A program made the translations under genes and the position numbers. DNA of 64,000 nucleotides from Bacillota bacterium (lineage in GTDB: Bacteria; Macinerneyibacteriota; Macinerneyibacteria; Macinerneyibacteriales; DSCS01), in assembly GCA_011048995.1 (NCBI GenBank), contig DSCS01000025.1:1-64000 (forward strand), given 5' to 3'. The number at the start of each line of letters is the position of its first letter. Positions within the stretch are counted from its first letter, which is position 1. The notes beneath the pieces were generated by a model, which was not told the origin of the DNA, searched no databases, and worked only from the letters and a program-made list of their open reading frames with translations. This document shows positions 18,560 to 26,841 of the stretch, piece by piece.

Positions 18560-19505
18560 GATTTCTGCGTGTTTTTTCCCTGATCTGTTTCATCATGGAT
18601 GTAGCCAATTTCATCGGGGTGTCATAGCCTCTTTTTTTCGCGTATTCATTTTTAGCGATGACTTCTATGACGGTGCTGATGCTTTTCCCCGGAGTCACGG
18701 GAACCGTATACATGGGAAGGTCCATCCCTAATAAGCGAAAATGTTCACGGTCGATTCCCAGCCGCTCAAAATGCTTTTTCTTATCAAAAAGAACCAAATT
18801 GACGACACAATCAACCTTTTTCTCCTCAGTGACAGCTTTTAATCCGTAAAGCTCTTTAATATCAATGATTCCCACACCGCGGATTTCGATATAATGGCGG
18901 GCCATCTCTTTGGACTCTCCCAACAGCCTGTTTTTAATGCGTCTGATCACAATACTGTCGTCAGCTACCAGACGATAGCCCCTTCGGACAAGTTCCAAAG
19001 CACATTCGCTTTTCCCTATCCCGCTCTCTCCGATAATAAGCACTCCCTGCTCAGCAACGTCGACAAAGCAGCCGTGAACCAGGGTTTCCCGGGCAAACAG
19101 TTCTTCCAGAATATCCAGAAGGGAGAATTGAAGCTCCTGATAAGGAAGGGATAAAAGAAAAAGAGGGATCTGATTTTTTCGGGCAAAAGCTTCCAGGTCC
19201 CCGTCACAATGGACGCTGTGCTGAAGAATAAAAGCCAAAGCTTTGACTTTGACGAATTGCTGAAGGACATCCGCCTTTTTTTCTTTGGAGAGCGTGCTGA
19301 AAAATGCGACTTCCCGTTTTGTCAAAATGATGAGGCGCTCTTCGGGGAAATAATCCCAATATCCTGCCAGAGCAATACCGGGTGAAACAAAAATGGGGGA
19401 AGAAACAGGCTTATTCAGCCATTCTTTCTCCCCCCGGAATTCAAAGGGAAGGTCATTTTTCTCAAGTTCGCGGTAAAGATCCCAAACCGTGACATTTTTT
19501 TCCAT
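18546..19505 (-). CDS. hprK: HPr kinase/phosphorylase
   Basis: A 319-residue bifunctional enzyme that adds or removes phosphate on Ser-46 of HPr, tying the PTS to cell energy state. The C-terminal half has the P-loop GESGIGKSECALEL (about residue 157), then YRLVADDSIVI and the signature EIRGVGIIDIKELYG. The N-terminal half (about 1-130) is the usual substrate-binding domain. It begins two bases after hpf. Its substrate HPr is encoded five genes downstream in the same operon. Confidence 0.96.
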   Translation of the reverse strand: MEKNVTVWDLYRELEKNDLPFEFRGEKEWLNKPVSSPIFVSPGIALAGYWDYFPEERLIILTKREVAFFSTLSKEKKADVLQQFVKVKALAFILQHSVHCDGDLEAFARKNQIPLFLLSLPYQELQFSLLDILEELFARETLVHGCFVDVAEQGVLIIGESGIGKSECALELVRRGYRLVADDSIVIRRIKNRLLGESKEMARHYIEIRGVGIIDIKELYGLKAVTEEKKVDCVVNLVLFDKKKHFERLGIDREHFRLLGMDLPMYTVPVTPGKSISTVIEVIAKNEYAKKRGYDTPMKLATSMMKQIREKTRRNHESQ

Positions 19506-19507
19506 AA

Positions 19508-20050
19508 TCAGAATTTAGGATCGATCAACCCGAAATTCCCGTCCTTTCTTCGATAAAGAACATTGACCCTCTTGCGGGCTTCATTGAAAAAAACCAGAAA
19601 ATCATTATCCAAAAGGTCCAGCTCCAACGCGGCTTCTTCCACAAAGAGAGGTTTTTTGACATAACGGTCGACCTGGATCACATGATGCCCCCCGGAGACT
19701 TCGACTCCTTCCAGAAGAGATTTCTCCGCGATCTCGCCCAGGGACTCCCCGCCCCGTTTTTTTGCGATGTTCTTGTCTTTGATCTTCTTCAGTTTCCGGG
19801 CCAGAATATCCATACAGGAATCAATTGATTTATAGAGGTCATCTGTCTCTTCAGAGACATGCAGCGTACTGCCGGCTGTCTGCAATGTCACTTCGGCGAT
19901 ATGCCTTAATTTTTCGACACTGAGAATAACATTCGCAGACACAATATGATCATTAAAATGCTCCAATTTAGTGATCTTTTCTTCCAGATAATCCTTAATA
20001 GCATCGGTTACCTTAATCGTTCGTCCGGTCACACTCATTTTAACAGCCAT
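19508..20050 (-). CDS. hpf: Ribosome hibernation promoting factor, long form
   Basis: A 180-residue ribosome-binding protein. The N-terminal S30AE domain (about 1-95) contains RTIKVTDAIKDYLEEKI and the basic helix DILARKLKKIKDK. The C-terminal domain (about 120-180, VSGGHHVIQVDRYVKKPL to YRRKDGNFGLID) marks the long form, which dimerises 70S ribosomes into 100S particles. Start at 20050 follows AAGGAGG. First gene of the ten-gene operon ending with fhs, and driven by its own promoter just after lpd. Confidence 0.95.
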   Translation of the reverse strand: MAVKMSVTGRTIKVTDAIKDYLEEKITKLEHFNDHIVSANVILSVEKLRHIAEVTLQTAGSTLHVSEETDDLYKSIDSCMDILARKLKKIKDKNIAKKRGGESLGEIAEKSLLEGVEVSGGHHVIQVDRYVKKPLFVEEAALELDLLDNDFLVFFNEARKRVNVLYRRKDGNFGLIDPKF

Positions 20051-20092
20051 AAGGCCTCCTTTCGACAATCGAGCATTTTATTTCCGTCACAC

Positions 20093-20110
20093 AGGCCTGC
20101 AAGCAGGCCT
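20093..20110 (-). promoter_or_regulatory. Leader hairpin / inverted repeat before hpf
   Basis: Perfect inverted repeat AGGCCTGC-AA-GCAGGCCT. The predicted transcription start of the hpf operon is near 20113, so the repeat would begin within about three bases of the mRNA 5' end. It could be a 5'-stabilising hairpin or an operator. No T-run follows, so it does not look like a terminator. Confidence 0.5.
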
Positions 20111-20119
20111 CTATTCTTC

Positions 20120-20148
20120 ATTATACACCTGCCGACGCTCCCTTTCAA
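20120..20148 (-). promoter_or_regulatory. Promoter of the hpf-hprK-whiA-PTS-fhs operon
   Basis: Minus strand TTGAAA (20143-20148), 17-base spacer, TATAAT (20120-20125). It begins 9 bases after the lpd stop codon, which separates this operon from the lpt-rpoN-lpd unit. Confidence 0.7.
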
Positions 20149-20156
20149 CGGGATTT

Positions 20157-21479
20157 TCAAGCCATATGAATCGCTTTTCCCAGAGCGCCCTCAGCAGCTT
20201 CGGCCACGGCTTCACTCAGTGTCGGATGAGCATGGACCGTTCGGGCAATATCGCTTAAGGTCAAATGATTCTCGATGGCCAATGCGCCCTCATGAATAAG
20301 GTCTGACGCATGGGGTCCCATGATCTCCATTCCGATGACTTTCTCTGACGCATCCCCTATGATCCGGACATAGCCCTCGGATTCCCCGACGCCTAACGCT
20401 TTGCCGTTGGCTGAAAAAGGGAACTTCCCTTCTACGGCCCCTTCTGCAGAGCCGACCACGGCAATCTCAGGATAAGTAAAAACCGCCCAGGGGATGGCAT
20501 TATAATTGACGCGGCTTTTTTCTCCGGCAATATTTTCTACGGCGACAATCCCTTCTTTGGATGCGGTATGAGCCAATTGTGGCGTGTCTAAAAGATCCCC
20601 GATAGCATAAACACCGGGAAGCGAGGTCTCCATGGATTCCGACACGACGATACAGCCGTTATGGGTTTTAATACCTGACTTTTCGGTATCTATGCCCTGT
20701 AAAACGGGGCGCCGTCCGATAGCGACTAATAACCGGTCAGCATGAATCTCTGTTCCGTCATCCAAAATGATTTCCCCGCGGGATACTTTTTCTGCTTTTT
20801 TTGATGTATGGATTTCCGCGCCCTTTTTCTTTAAAATGGATTTTAGACGGTTTCCGATCTTTTTATCTAAAGTGGGCAGTAAAGAGTGCTGCATCTCGAT
20901 CAGCGAGACCTGAACACCCAGCAAGGTGTAAATACTGGCAAATTCGACACCGATGACACCGCCTCCGATAATGGCCAGAGACGAAAGGGGCTTGTCATAA
21001 TCAAGCAGCTCTGTGCTGTTCAGGGTAAAATCGGGTATTTGCAGAACGTCGGGAATGAACGGCGCTGAGCCGGTGGCCAGGATAACATGTCTCCCTTTGA
21101 CCTGCTTTCCGTTGACTTCCACCGTTTGGGCATCGACCAGGCGCCCCTCTCCTGTGATGAGTTCTATTTTTCTCTTCTGAAAAAGCATTTCAATCCCGTT
21201 GACAAGCTGATCGACGACCTTGTTTTTCCTTTCCACCATACGGGCCACATCAAAGGAGATCTCTCCTGTGATATCGATACCGAAATGGGATGCTTCTTTC
21301 ATCTTATAAAAAAGCTCGGCCATGGCCACATATGTTTTTGTCGGGATACAGCCGACATTGAGGCAAGTCCCCCCGACCCTTTTCTTTTCAATGACCGTGA
21401 CATCCATTCCCAGCTGGGCGGCGCGGATCGCAGCCACATACCCCCCGGGTCCGGCCCCTATAATAATAATATCTTTCAT
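20157..21479 (-). CDS. lpdA: Dihydrolipoyl dehydrogenase
   Basis: A 440-residue FAD-dependent disulfide oxidoreductase that reoxidises dihydrolipoyl groups with NAD. The FAD motif is IIIGAGPGGYVAAIRAAQLG; the redox cysteines are in GGTCLNVGCIPTK (about 36-48). The NAD-binding motif is IIGGGVIGVEFAS, and the C-terminal catalytic pair is in HAHPTLSEAVAEAA. It is slightly shorter than the usual 460-475. It overlaps rpoN by four bases. No E1/E2 or glycine-cleavage partner genes are in the window, so its complex is unknown. Confidence 0.94.
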   Translation of the reverse strand: MKDIIIIGAGPGGYVAAIRAAQLGMDVTVIEKKRVGGTCLNVGCIPTKTYVAMAELFYKMKEASHFGIDITGEISFDVARMVERKNKVVDQLVNGIEMLFQKRKIELITGEGRLVDAQTVEVNGKQVKGRHVILATGSAPFIPDVLQIPDFTLNSTELLDYDKPLSSLAIIGGGVIGVEFASIYTLLGVQVSLIEMQHSLLPTLDKKIGNRLKSILKKKGAEIHTSKKAEKVSRGEIILDDGTEIHADRLLVAIGRRPVLQGIDTEKSGIKTHNGCIVVSESMETSLPGVYAIGDLLDTPQLAHTASKEGIVAVENIAGEKSRVNYNAIPWAVFTYPEIAVVGSAEGAVEGKFPFSANGKALGVGESEGYVRIIGDASEKVIGMEIMGPHASDLIHEGALAIENHLTLSDIARTVHAHPTLSEAVAEAAEGALGKAIHMA

Positions 21480-22837
21480 CGTCTGCGCTCCTTCCTCGGG
21501 GGGATATGAATCAGCCCCCTGTATTTATTGACAGCCCTGCGGCTGACCTGATATCCCATTTGGTCCAGTTTCTTCGCAATTTCATCATCAGTCAGCGGTT
21601 GTTTTTTATCTTCCTTGTCGACCATCTCTTTCAGCGCTTTGAGAATAACGGTCCTGGAGACATCTTCCCCGCTTGAAGAAGAGACCGCCCCGCCGACCCC
21701 TTTAAAAAAAATACCCAAGGGAAAAAGGCCGAAATCCGTTTGAACAAATTTATCTTTAACAGCGCGGCTGACTGTCGAGGGATGAACACTCATCTGCTCA
21801 GCTGCCTCGGCCTGGCTTAAAGGTCTCAGGCCGTCTAGACCCTGTTCAAAGAAGGAAGATTGCTTTTCAATAAGCATCTCCCCCAATTTGAAAAGAGTTT
21901 CCCGCCGGCGTTCTAATGCTGTTTTAATCATCATATAATTCTGATAATACTTCCTTAAAAATTTCTTGTCCTGCTGACCCATATCGGGAGACTGCATCAT
22001 ACGGACATATTGAGAATTCAACGTAAAGTAGGCCTGATATTTTTGGCTGACCTCCACTCGAAACCCTTTTTCATCCCGCCAAATGAAGAGATCGGGGACA
22101 AGAGCCGTCACAGGGGTTTCTTCATCCGGAACCGGCCGGGGGGAGAGGGAATTCAAAATCCTTTCAAAGCGCTTTTTTTCTCCCGGGGAAAGCTCATAAT
22201 CGTCTAAGGCTTTGTCAAAATCCTTTTTCCCGACAGCTTCAGAATGCTTTGTGACGATCTCCTCCAGCAAGGGATCCTCAAGGCCGCGGGCGCGGAGCTG
22301 AAGCACAAAACATTCTCCATGTGTCCGGGCACCCAGGCCGGGAGGCGCCAAAAGAAAAAAAAGATGAAGGATCTCTTCAAAAAATTCCTCTGTGAGTGAA
22401 TGCTTTTTTCTGAGGCTTTTGGCATCTGTCAAAAAACCTTCATCATCAAGCTGTTCAACGATATCGGCAAGGATCTCTTCCTGCTGCGGTGATATCTTCG
22501 AAAGCCGAATATCCCGGAGCAGTTCCTCCTTCCAATCCCGGGGGCCGCTCAACTGCTCCAGCCACAGATCAGGACTGTAATCTTTAGGGAGATGAGAAGA
22601 TGTGCTGTGGGAGTAGATCTCCCAATTCTCGTCAAAGCCGCTGAATGCCTCTTCCTCTTCAGGGAGAGCGACGCTTTCCTCATCCCGGGCGGGCTCTAAA
22701 AAAGGGTTCAATGAAGCTTCCTCTTTGAGATATTCCTGAAGTTCCAACTGATTCCGATTGAGCAACTCCAGGCTGATCTTCTGCATGACGTTAAGACTGA
22801 GCTGCTGTCTATGTTGTAAGATCAATTCATTTTTCAT
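21476..22837 (-). CDS. rpoN: RNA polymerase sigma-54 factor
   Basis: A 453-residue alternative sigma factor that needs an enhancer-binding ATPase to open promoters of the -24/-12 type. Region I is glutamine/leucine-rich (LQHRQQLSLNVMQKISLELL). The core-binding region II follows, and the DNA-binding C-terminus has the helix-turn-helix MSVHPSTVSRAVKDKF and an RpoN box variant SRRAVNKYRGL (canonical ARRTVAKYR). It overlaps lptB and lpd by four bases each. A well-formed sigma-54 site occurs at 34282-34298 in this window. Confidence 0.97.
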   Translation of the reverse strand: MKNELILQHRQQLSLNVMQKISLELLNRNQLELQEYLKEEASLNPFLEPARDEESVALPEEEEAFSGFDENWEIYSHSTSSHLPKDYSPDLWLEQLSGPRDWKEELLRDIRLSKISPQQEEILADIVEQLDDEGFLTDAKSLRKKHSLTEEFFEEILHLFFLLAPPGLGARTHGECFVLQLRARGLEDPLLEEIVTKHSEAVGKKDFDKALDDYELSPGEKKRFERILNSLSPRPVPDEETPVTALVPDLFIWRDEKGFRVEVSQKYQAYFTLNSQYVRMMQSPDMGQQDKKFLRKYYQNYMMIKTALERRRETLFKLGEMLIEKQSSFFEQGLDGLRPLSQAEAAEQMSVHPSTVSRAVKDKFVQTDFGLFPLGIFFKGVGGAVSSSSGEDVSRTVILKALKEMVDKEDKKQPLTDDEIAKKLDQMGYQVSRRAVNKYRGLIHIPPRKERRR

Positions 22838-23556
22838 AATCGGAATTTTTCACCCAGGTATATCTTTTTAGCCGTTTCATTTTCAATGAGTTCACCGGGA
22901 GTCCCGGAGACTAAGATCTTTCCCTGGCTTAAAATATAGGAGCGGTCGGTAATACTCAGCGTCTCCCGGACATTATGGTCTGTAATAAGAACTCCCAGCC
23001 CCCAGCGGCGCAGATCGATAATCAGATCCTGGATCTCGGCTACTGCGATGGGGTCGATACCTGCAAAAGGCTCATCAAGCAGCAGAAAAGCCGGCCTGGT
23101 GATCAACGCTCTGGCAATCTCCACTCGGCGCCGTTCACCGCCCGAAAGCATATACCCCTTATTTTTCCGGACAGGAGTGATCTTAAAACGTTCTAATAAG
23201 GAATCTCTTTCTTTCTGAATCGTTTCCGGGTCCTCTGCCACTGTTTCCAGAATGGCTTCCAGATTCTCTTCCACAGTCATATCACGAAAAATCGAAGCCT
23301 CCTGTGGCAGATAGCTGATCCCTTTGCGGCATCGCAAATACATGGCTTCATTGGTAAATTCTTCCCTGTTAATATGAATCGTTCCGGCATCCGGTTTGAT
23401 GATCCCGACGATCATATAAAAAGATGTGGTTTTCCCGGCTCCGTTGGGGCCTAAAAGTCCGACGACTTCGCCTGCCTTGACTTCAATGGAGACATCTGAG
23501 ACAACCGGCCTTTTATTATAGATCTTTTTTAAATTATCCGCCCTGAGAACTTTCAT
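22834..23556 (-). CDS. lptB: LPS export ABC transporter ATP-binding protein LptB
   Basis: A 240-residue ABC ATPase that powers extraction of lipopolysaccharide from the inner membrane with LptF/LptG, which are not in the window. Walker A is GLLGPNGAGKTTSFYMIVG (about 32-50); the signature is LSGGERRRVEIARAL, Walker B FLLLDEPFAGIDP, and the H-loop lies in ITDHNVRETL. Start at 23556 (MKVLRADNLKK) aligns with the family start; an ATG 15 bases upstream is an alternative. It lies downstream of lptC and lptA, a standard order. Confidence 0.96.
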   Translation of the reverse strand: MKVLRADNLKKIYNKRPVVSDVSIEVKAGEVVGLLGPNGAGKTTSFYMIVGIIKPDAGTIHINREEFTNEAMYLRCRKGISYLPQEASIFRDMTVEENLEAILETVAEDPETIQKERDSLLERFKITPVRKNKGYMLSGGERRRVEIARALITRPAFLLLDEPFAGIDPIAVAEIQDLIIDLRRWGLGVLITDHNVRETLSITDRSYILSQGKILVSGTPGELIENETAKKIYLGEKFRL

Positions 23557-23572
23557 ATCGTCCGCTTCCATT

Positions 23573-24448
23573 TCAGTCCCCGCTTTCTTCCTTCTTTTCA
23601 AGCCCCACGGCCGAACCGCCGGCCTTTCCGGTAAGGAGGACCAGCCGGGGTTCATTTTCAAAAAAAGTAATGTCCATTGAATCTCCGTAAAAGTGATTTG
23701 CGGTTTCGCTGTCTTTTATAACCCCTTTCACGTCACCACGGGCCTGCACTTCGCTTAATTCATTTTCCGGGGTAAAGTACAGATACAGCAAACGGCTTTG
23801 AAGCCCCATTTCCTGATGATCACTGTTCCAAAAGAGGTCTCCATGCCCTGAAATCATCAGATAATCTATGACATCGTCGTTTTTTAAATAAAGAGTCATG
23901 GCATCCCCACCAATATAGCGCTCTTCCATAATAATATAGGGAGTTCCGTAAAGTGTCACAGAATCTCCTGAGGCACTGCGCTGAAGGCGGTCGGCCAACC
24001 CCATGTACCCATCCATCTCCAAAACAACGGTCCCGTCAAAAAGCATGGCCCCGTCAGAGAAAAGCAGCGCCTCTTTTGATTCTATAATGTATTTGTCCCC
24101 GCGGACACAGACATGGCCCTTTAACTCCGTCTTTGAATCTTCCAGGTAAAAAACAAGAGTGTCAGCAAAGATCGTCGTCCCTCCGCGATATAATTTCACA
24201 TCGCCGTCCATGGTGATCCGTCCTCTATTCTCCTCATAGACAACACGGCGGCTTTCATAACGTTCAGTCCCATTAGCAAAACGGACATCGCCCAGAAAGA
24301 CGACCCGGGTTCCTTCCCCGCCATACCGCACTGTTGAAGTCTCGGCATGAAGAAGTTCCCAAGAGTCTCCGGGTATCTGCCCCCCGGCTTCAGATGAAAC
24401 CAAAAATAAAATAATGAAAATAAAAGTAAAACGGCTATTTTTTACCAT
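23573..24448 (-). CDS. lptA: OstA/LptA-like periplasmic LPS transport protein
   Basis: A 291-residue exported protein with a signal peptide (about 1-23) followed by repeated short beta-strands of the OstA type: FLGDVRFANGTERYESRRVVY, ITMDGDVKLYRGGTTIFADTL and LKGHVCVRGDKYIIESKEAL are successive units. LptA proteins stack into a bridge that carries LPS across the periplasm. It is longer than the enteric LptA (185), with about six repeat units, more like the extended forms in other diderm phyla. It overlaps lptC by 14 bases and ends just before lptB. Confidence 0.85.
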   Translation of the reverse strand: MVKNSRFTFIFIILFLVSSEAGGQIPGDSWELLHAETSTVRYGGEGTRVVFLGDVRFANGTERYESRRVVYEENRGRITMDGDVKLYRGGTTIFADTLVFYLEDSKTELKGHVCVRGDKYIIESKEALLFSDGAMLFDGTVVLEMDGYMGLADRLQRSASGDSVTLYGTPYIIMEERYIGGDAMTLYLKNDDVIDYLMISGHGDLFWNSDHQEMGLQSRLLYLYFTPENELSEVQARGDVKGVIKDSETANHFYGDSMDITFFENEPRLVLLTGKAGGSAVGLEKKEESGD

Positions 24449-24956
24449 GGGGCTTTATCATCGTGATTTCATTAGTCTTGAGATTCACCGTCATCCCTTC
24501 ACCCCGGGCAAAACTTGTCCCCCGGACGATTTCCACGGGATCTCTGCTGACGACTTGATCTTCCCCGGCCTTATAATGAGCCCGCTCCGTGTAGATTACT
24601 GTTTTTTCCGGGACACTTTCCATAATGACATTTCCTTCCAAGATCACATCGTTGCTTTTTAAAGAAATCGTTCCCCGGTCACTTGTAATAATATGATCGA
24701 TGTCACCATGAGTTGAATAAAAGGAAATCTTGACGTCGGCAGCCTTCACGATCCCGGTATCATCATCCTGTTGGCTCAAAGTCTCAGCCCGGATCTCCCA
24801 GACCTTTTGTCCTCTATCGGTATATGTCAGGCTCATGCCCTTTTCAAATACCTGTCCCGGCCCGGGAGCAGGAACCTCATCCTGATTATTCTCCGGCGTT
24901 CCGCAGGCCGCCAGAAGAAAAAGGAATGTAACATAAAGAATATATTTGGTTTTCAT
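24435..24956 (-). CDS. lptC: LptC-like LPS export lipoprotein
   Basis: A 173-residue protein with a lipobox (LLAACG, Cys 18) and a beta-strand-rich LptC/OstA-type domain: GMSLTYTDRGQKVWEIRAETLSQ near the start, then GTISLKSNDVILEGNV and AHYKAGEDQVVSRDPVEI. LptC hands LPS from LptBFG to LptA. In enterics LptC is anchored by a membrane helix; a lipoprotein form is known elsewhere. The start at 24956 is set by the lipobox and by a promoter whose -10 ends six bases before this ATG. First gene of lptC-lptA-lptB-rpoN-lpd. Confidence 0.85.
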   Translation of the reverse strand: MKTKYILYVTFLFLLAACGTPENNQDEVPAPGPGQVFEKGMSLTYTDRGQKVWEIRAETLSQQDDDTGIVKAADVKISFYSTHGDIDHIITSDRGTISLKSNDVILEGNVIMESVPEKTVIYTERAHYKAGEDQVVSRDPVEIVRGTSFARGEGMTVNLKTNEITMIKPHGKK

Positions 24957-24962
24957 GCCTGT

Positions 24963-24990
24963 ATTATAATGAAAAATACACACCTTTCAA
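24963..24990 (-). promoter_or_regulatory. Promoter of lptC-lptA-lptB-rpoN-lpd, leaderless type
   Basis: Minus strand TTGAAA (24985-24990, overlapping the stop of the upstream gene), 16-base spacer, TATAAT (24963-24968), six bases, ATG. Predicted transcription start is the A of the ATG; there is no ribosome site. Confidence 0.65.
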
Positions 24991-26117
24991 TATTCTTTTC
25001 CATTTCGCTTCTCAGCAGCAAGAATGAGCTCCTCTTTTCGAGTCAAACGCTTTTCTATTTGAAGAATGTGCAAGGCATCCATAAGCGCTCCAAGAGCCGG
25101 GCCCGATACATGAAAGAGACGCGCGGCCTCACGGCCGTCTATAAGCGGTGAACCGTAACAGCTAATGTCTTCCAGGCGCTCTCTCTTTCCCTTTTGGCGG
25201 GTCATAAGACAAAAATCTTTCAGGCGTTCCAGCAGCCAGGAGGATTTTTTATGGAAACGTCCGATAACGGCCTCCTCTTCGGTCTCCTCTAAAAGATGCA
25301 ATGCAGCGGCAACCTCGATATCTTTTTTTGAAAATCGAAAAGCCTTCAAAAAAGAAACGAATGCTCCGCTCCTGCCATTTTCGCTGAACAGCAGAAAAAG
25401 ATTGATCACAGACTCCCCCGCCGGGAACTCCGGGACAGAACGGGGATGAAAACCTGCCAGGAGATCAAAAAGACAGAGGTCACTCATATCGGAAAGCAGC
25501 CCTTGCATCGGCTTTGAGAAGATCTTAATCAGTTCATCCTTTATCCGTTCAGGAGAGATACGGCTCAGTTTTTGAACGGAGCCTGCGGCCAGGCGAAGTG
25601 TTCCTTTTTCATAACGAAAGCCTAATTGAGATGCAAAACGGAAAAGACGCAAGATCCTTAACGGATCCTGGTCAAAGGATTGCTCTGAGGTCTCTTTCAA
25701 AAGGCCGTCGGCAAGGTCTTTTTCTCCGTTAAGGGGGTCCAGAAGGGTCAAGCCCTTTTGCTTTTGCTCTAAATAGAGGGCATTGACAGTAAAGTCCCGA
25801 TGCAACGCATCCTGATAGAGTCCCGATACATGCAGCGGCTGAAAATCGATGATCAATGACTTAAAACAGAGGCGAAGCGTGGAAAACCCCTTGTTGTCAA
25901 AAGGAACAGCTTTAAAACGCACTCTTTTCTGCAATCTCCCCACCACTCGGTCGATGGAGCCGCCCTTATATACAAAATCGATGTCACCGGAAGGGCTGCG
26001 CTGGAGTAATCTGTCCCGGACAGCTCCCCCCACGGCATAAAGCTCTAACCCTTCTTCACGGGCCATAGAAAAGAGAGACGGTACAATGGGGTTTTCCAAC
26101 CCCTTAGATTCCCTCAT
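24987..26117 (-). CDS. Class II tRNA nucleotidyltransferase / poly(A) polymerase family protein
   Basis: A 376-residue cytoplasmic enzyme of the CCA-adding/poly(A) polymerase family. The nucleotidyltransferase head has YAVGGAVRDRLL (about 28-39) and the metal-binding GDIDFV; then HRDFTVNALY and the nucleotide-selecting helix region with FDQDPLRILRLFRFASQLGF and SPERIKDEL. The C-terminal third is divergent. The only tRNA gene in the window does not encode its CCA end, so a CCA-adding role is plausible, but the family is split between CCA- and A-adding forms. It overlaps the preceding gene by 14 bases. Confidence 0.85.
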   Translation of the reverse strand: MRESKGLENPIVPSLFSMAREEGLELYAVGGAVRDRLLQRSPSGDIDFVYKGGSIDRVVGRLQKRVRFKAVPFDNKGFSTLRLCFKSLIIDFQPLHVSGLYQDALHRDFTVNALYLEQKQKGLTLLDPLNGEKDLADGLLKETSEQSFDQDPLRILRLFRFASQLGFRYEKGTLRLAAGSVQKLSRISPERIKDELIKIFSKPMQGLLSDMSDLCLFDLLAGFHPRSVPEFPAGESVINLFLLFSENGRSGAFVSFLKAFRFSKKDIEVAAALHLLEETEEEAVIGRFHKKSSWLLERLKDFCLMTRQKGKRERLEDISCYGSPLIDGREAARLFHVSGPALGALMDALHILQIEKRLTRKEELILAAEKRNGKEY

Positions 26118-26841
26118 ATTTCTCCAGCAGTTCTGTTTCTTCCTTTTCGGTAAGATTTAAATCGGCAAAATTCTCTTCACGGGCCGAGCGGGAGCATAAA
26201 GCCTTTTCCCGGGCCGGGATCTTTTTGTCTTCGTAATACAAATCCAGAAGCACGCGGAAAGAATCGGACTCTTTTCGTGTGACCAGGGCCCAATGCCATA
26301 AAGCATAACCGCAATGATGTAATGCATAACGAGACATATCTATAAAGAAGGCCCCCTTCTCTGTCACAGCCACACTTTTTTCCGATAAAGGAAAGGAGGC
26401 TTCCAACGGGCCGGGGCTCTCTTTACAAAAAGAAACTCCGTAATCCATGGGCCGGGAACTGGTCCGGCTGAGCTCTTCCATTGTGCGCATAAGCGCCAGG
26501 AGCTTATCATCGGTGAAAGAGGATACCGGTTTTTCAGAAAAAGGAGCGGGAAGACGCTGAAGGAAGAGGTACTCTTTATTGATCAGCTGAAGATGGAAAA
26601 GAGGCTCCGGCAAAGAGGCAATTCCGCTGCGGTTTTCTCTCAGCAGGATTTCTTCAGCAAGAGGGGATGCCATTTGTTTTAAAATGAGATGCTCTTTCAC
26701 GCGGTTTTTGAAAACGGTCTCAATGAAAAGCGAATAGTAGTCTTCAGCGGCAAAAAGCCTTCGGCTTTTCAGGGATTTGACCGGCGCTCCGTAGTAGACA
26801 TTTAAAAGTTTTTTGATAAACGGATCCCTGATTTTATTCAT
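26104..26841 (-). CDS. Unknown protein, 245 residues
   Basis: I do not recognise this protein. It is soluble-looking, rich in charged residues, with no signal peptide or membrane segment. A stretch near the C-terminus (FFIDMSRYALHHCGYALW, about 165-182) has the feel of the C-terminal lobe of small kinase-like folds (Asp followed by Arg and His/Cys), but no ATP-binding motif is clear, so I do not assign it. It overlaps DUF896 by four bases and the nucleotidyltransferase by 14, which indicates strict co-expression. Confidence 0.7.
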   Translation of the reverse strand: MNKIRDPFIKKLLNVYYGAPVKSLKSRRLFAAEDYYSLFIETVFKNRVKEHLILKQMASPLAEEILLRENRSGIASLPEPLFHLQLINKEYLFLQRLPAPFSEKPVSSFTDDKLLALMRTMEELSRTSSRPMDYGVSFCKESPGPLEASFPLSEKSVAVTEKGAFFIDMSRYALHHCGYALWHWALVTRKESDSFRVLLDLYYEDKKIPAREKALCSRSAREENFADLNLTEKEETELLEKYEGI

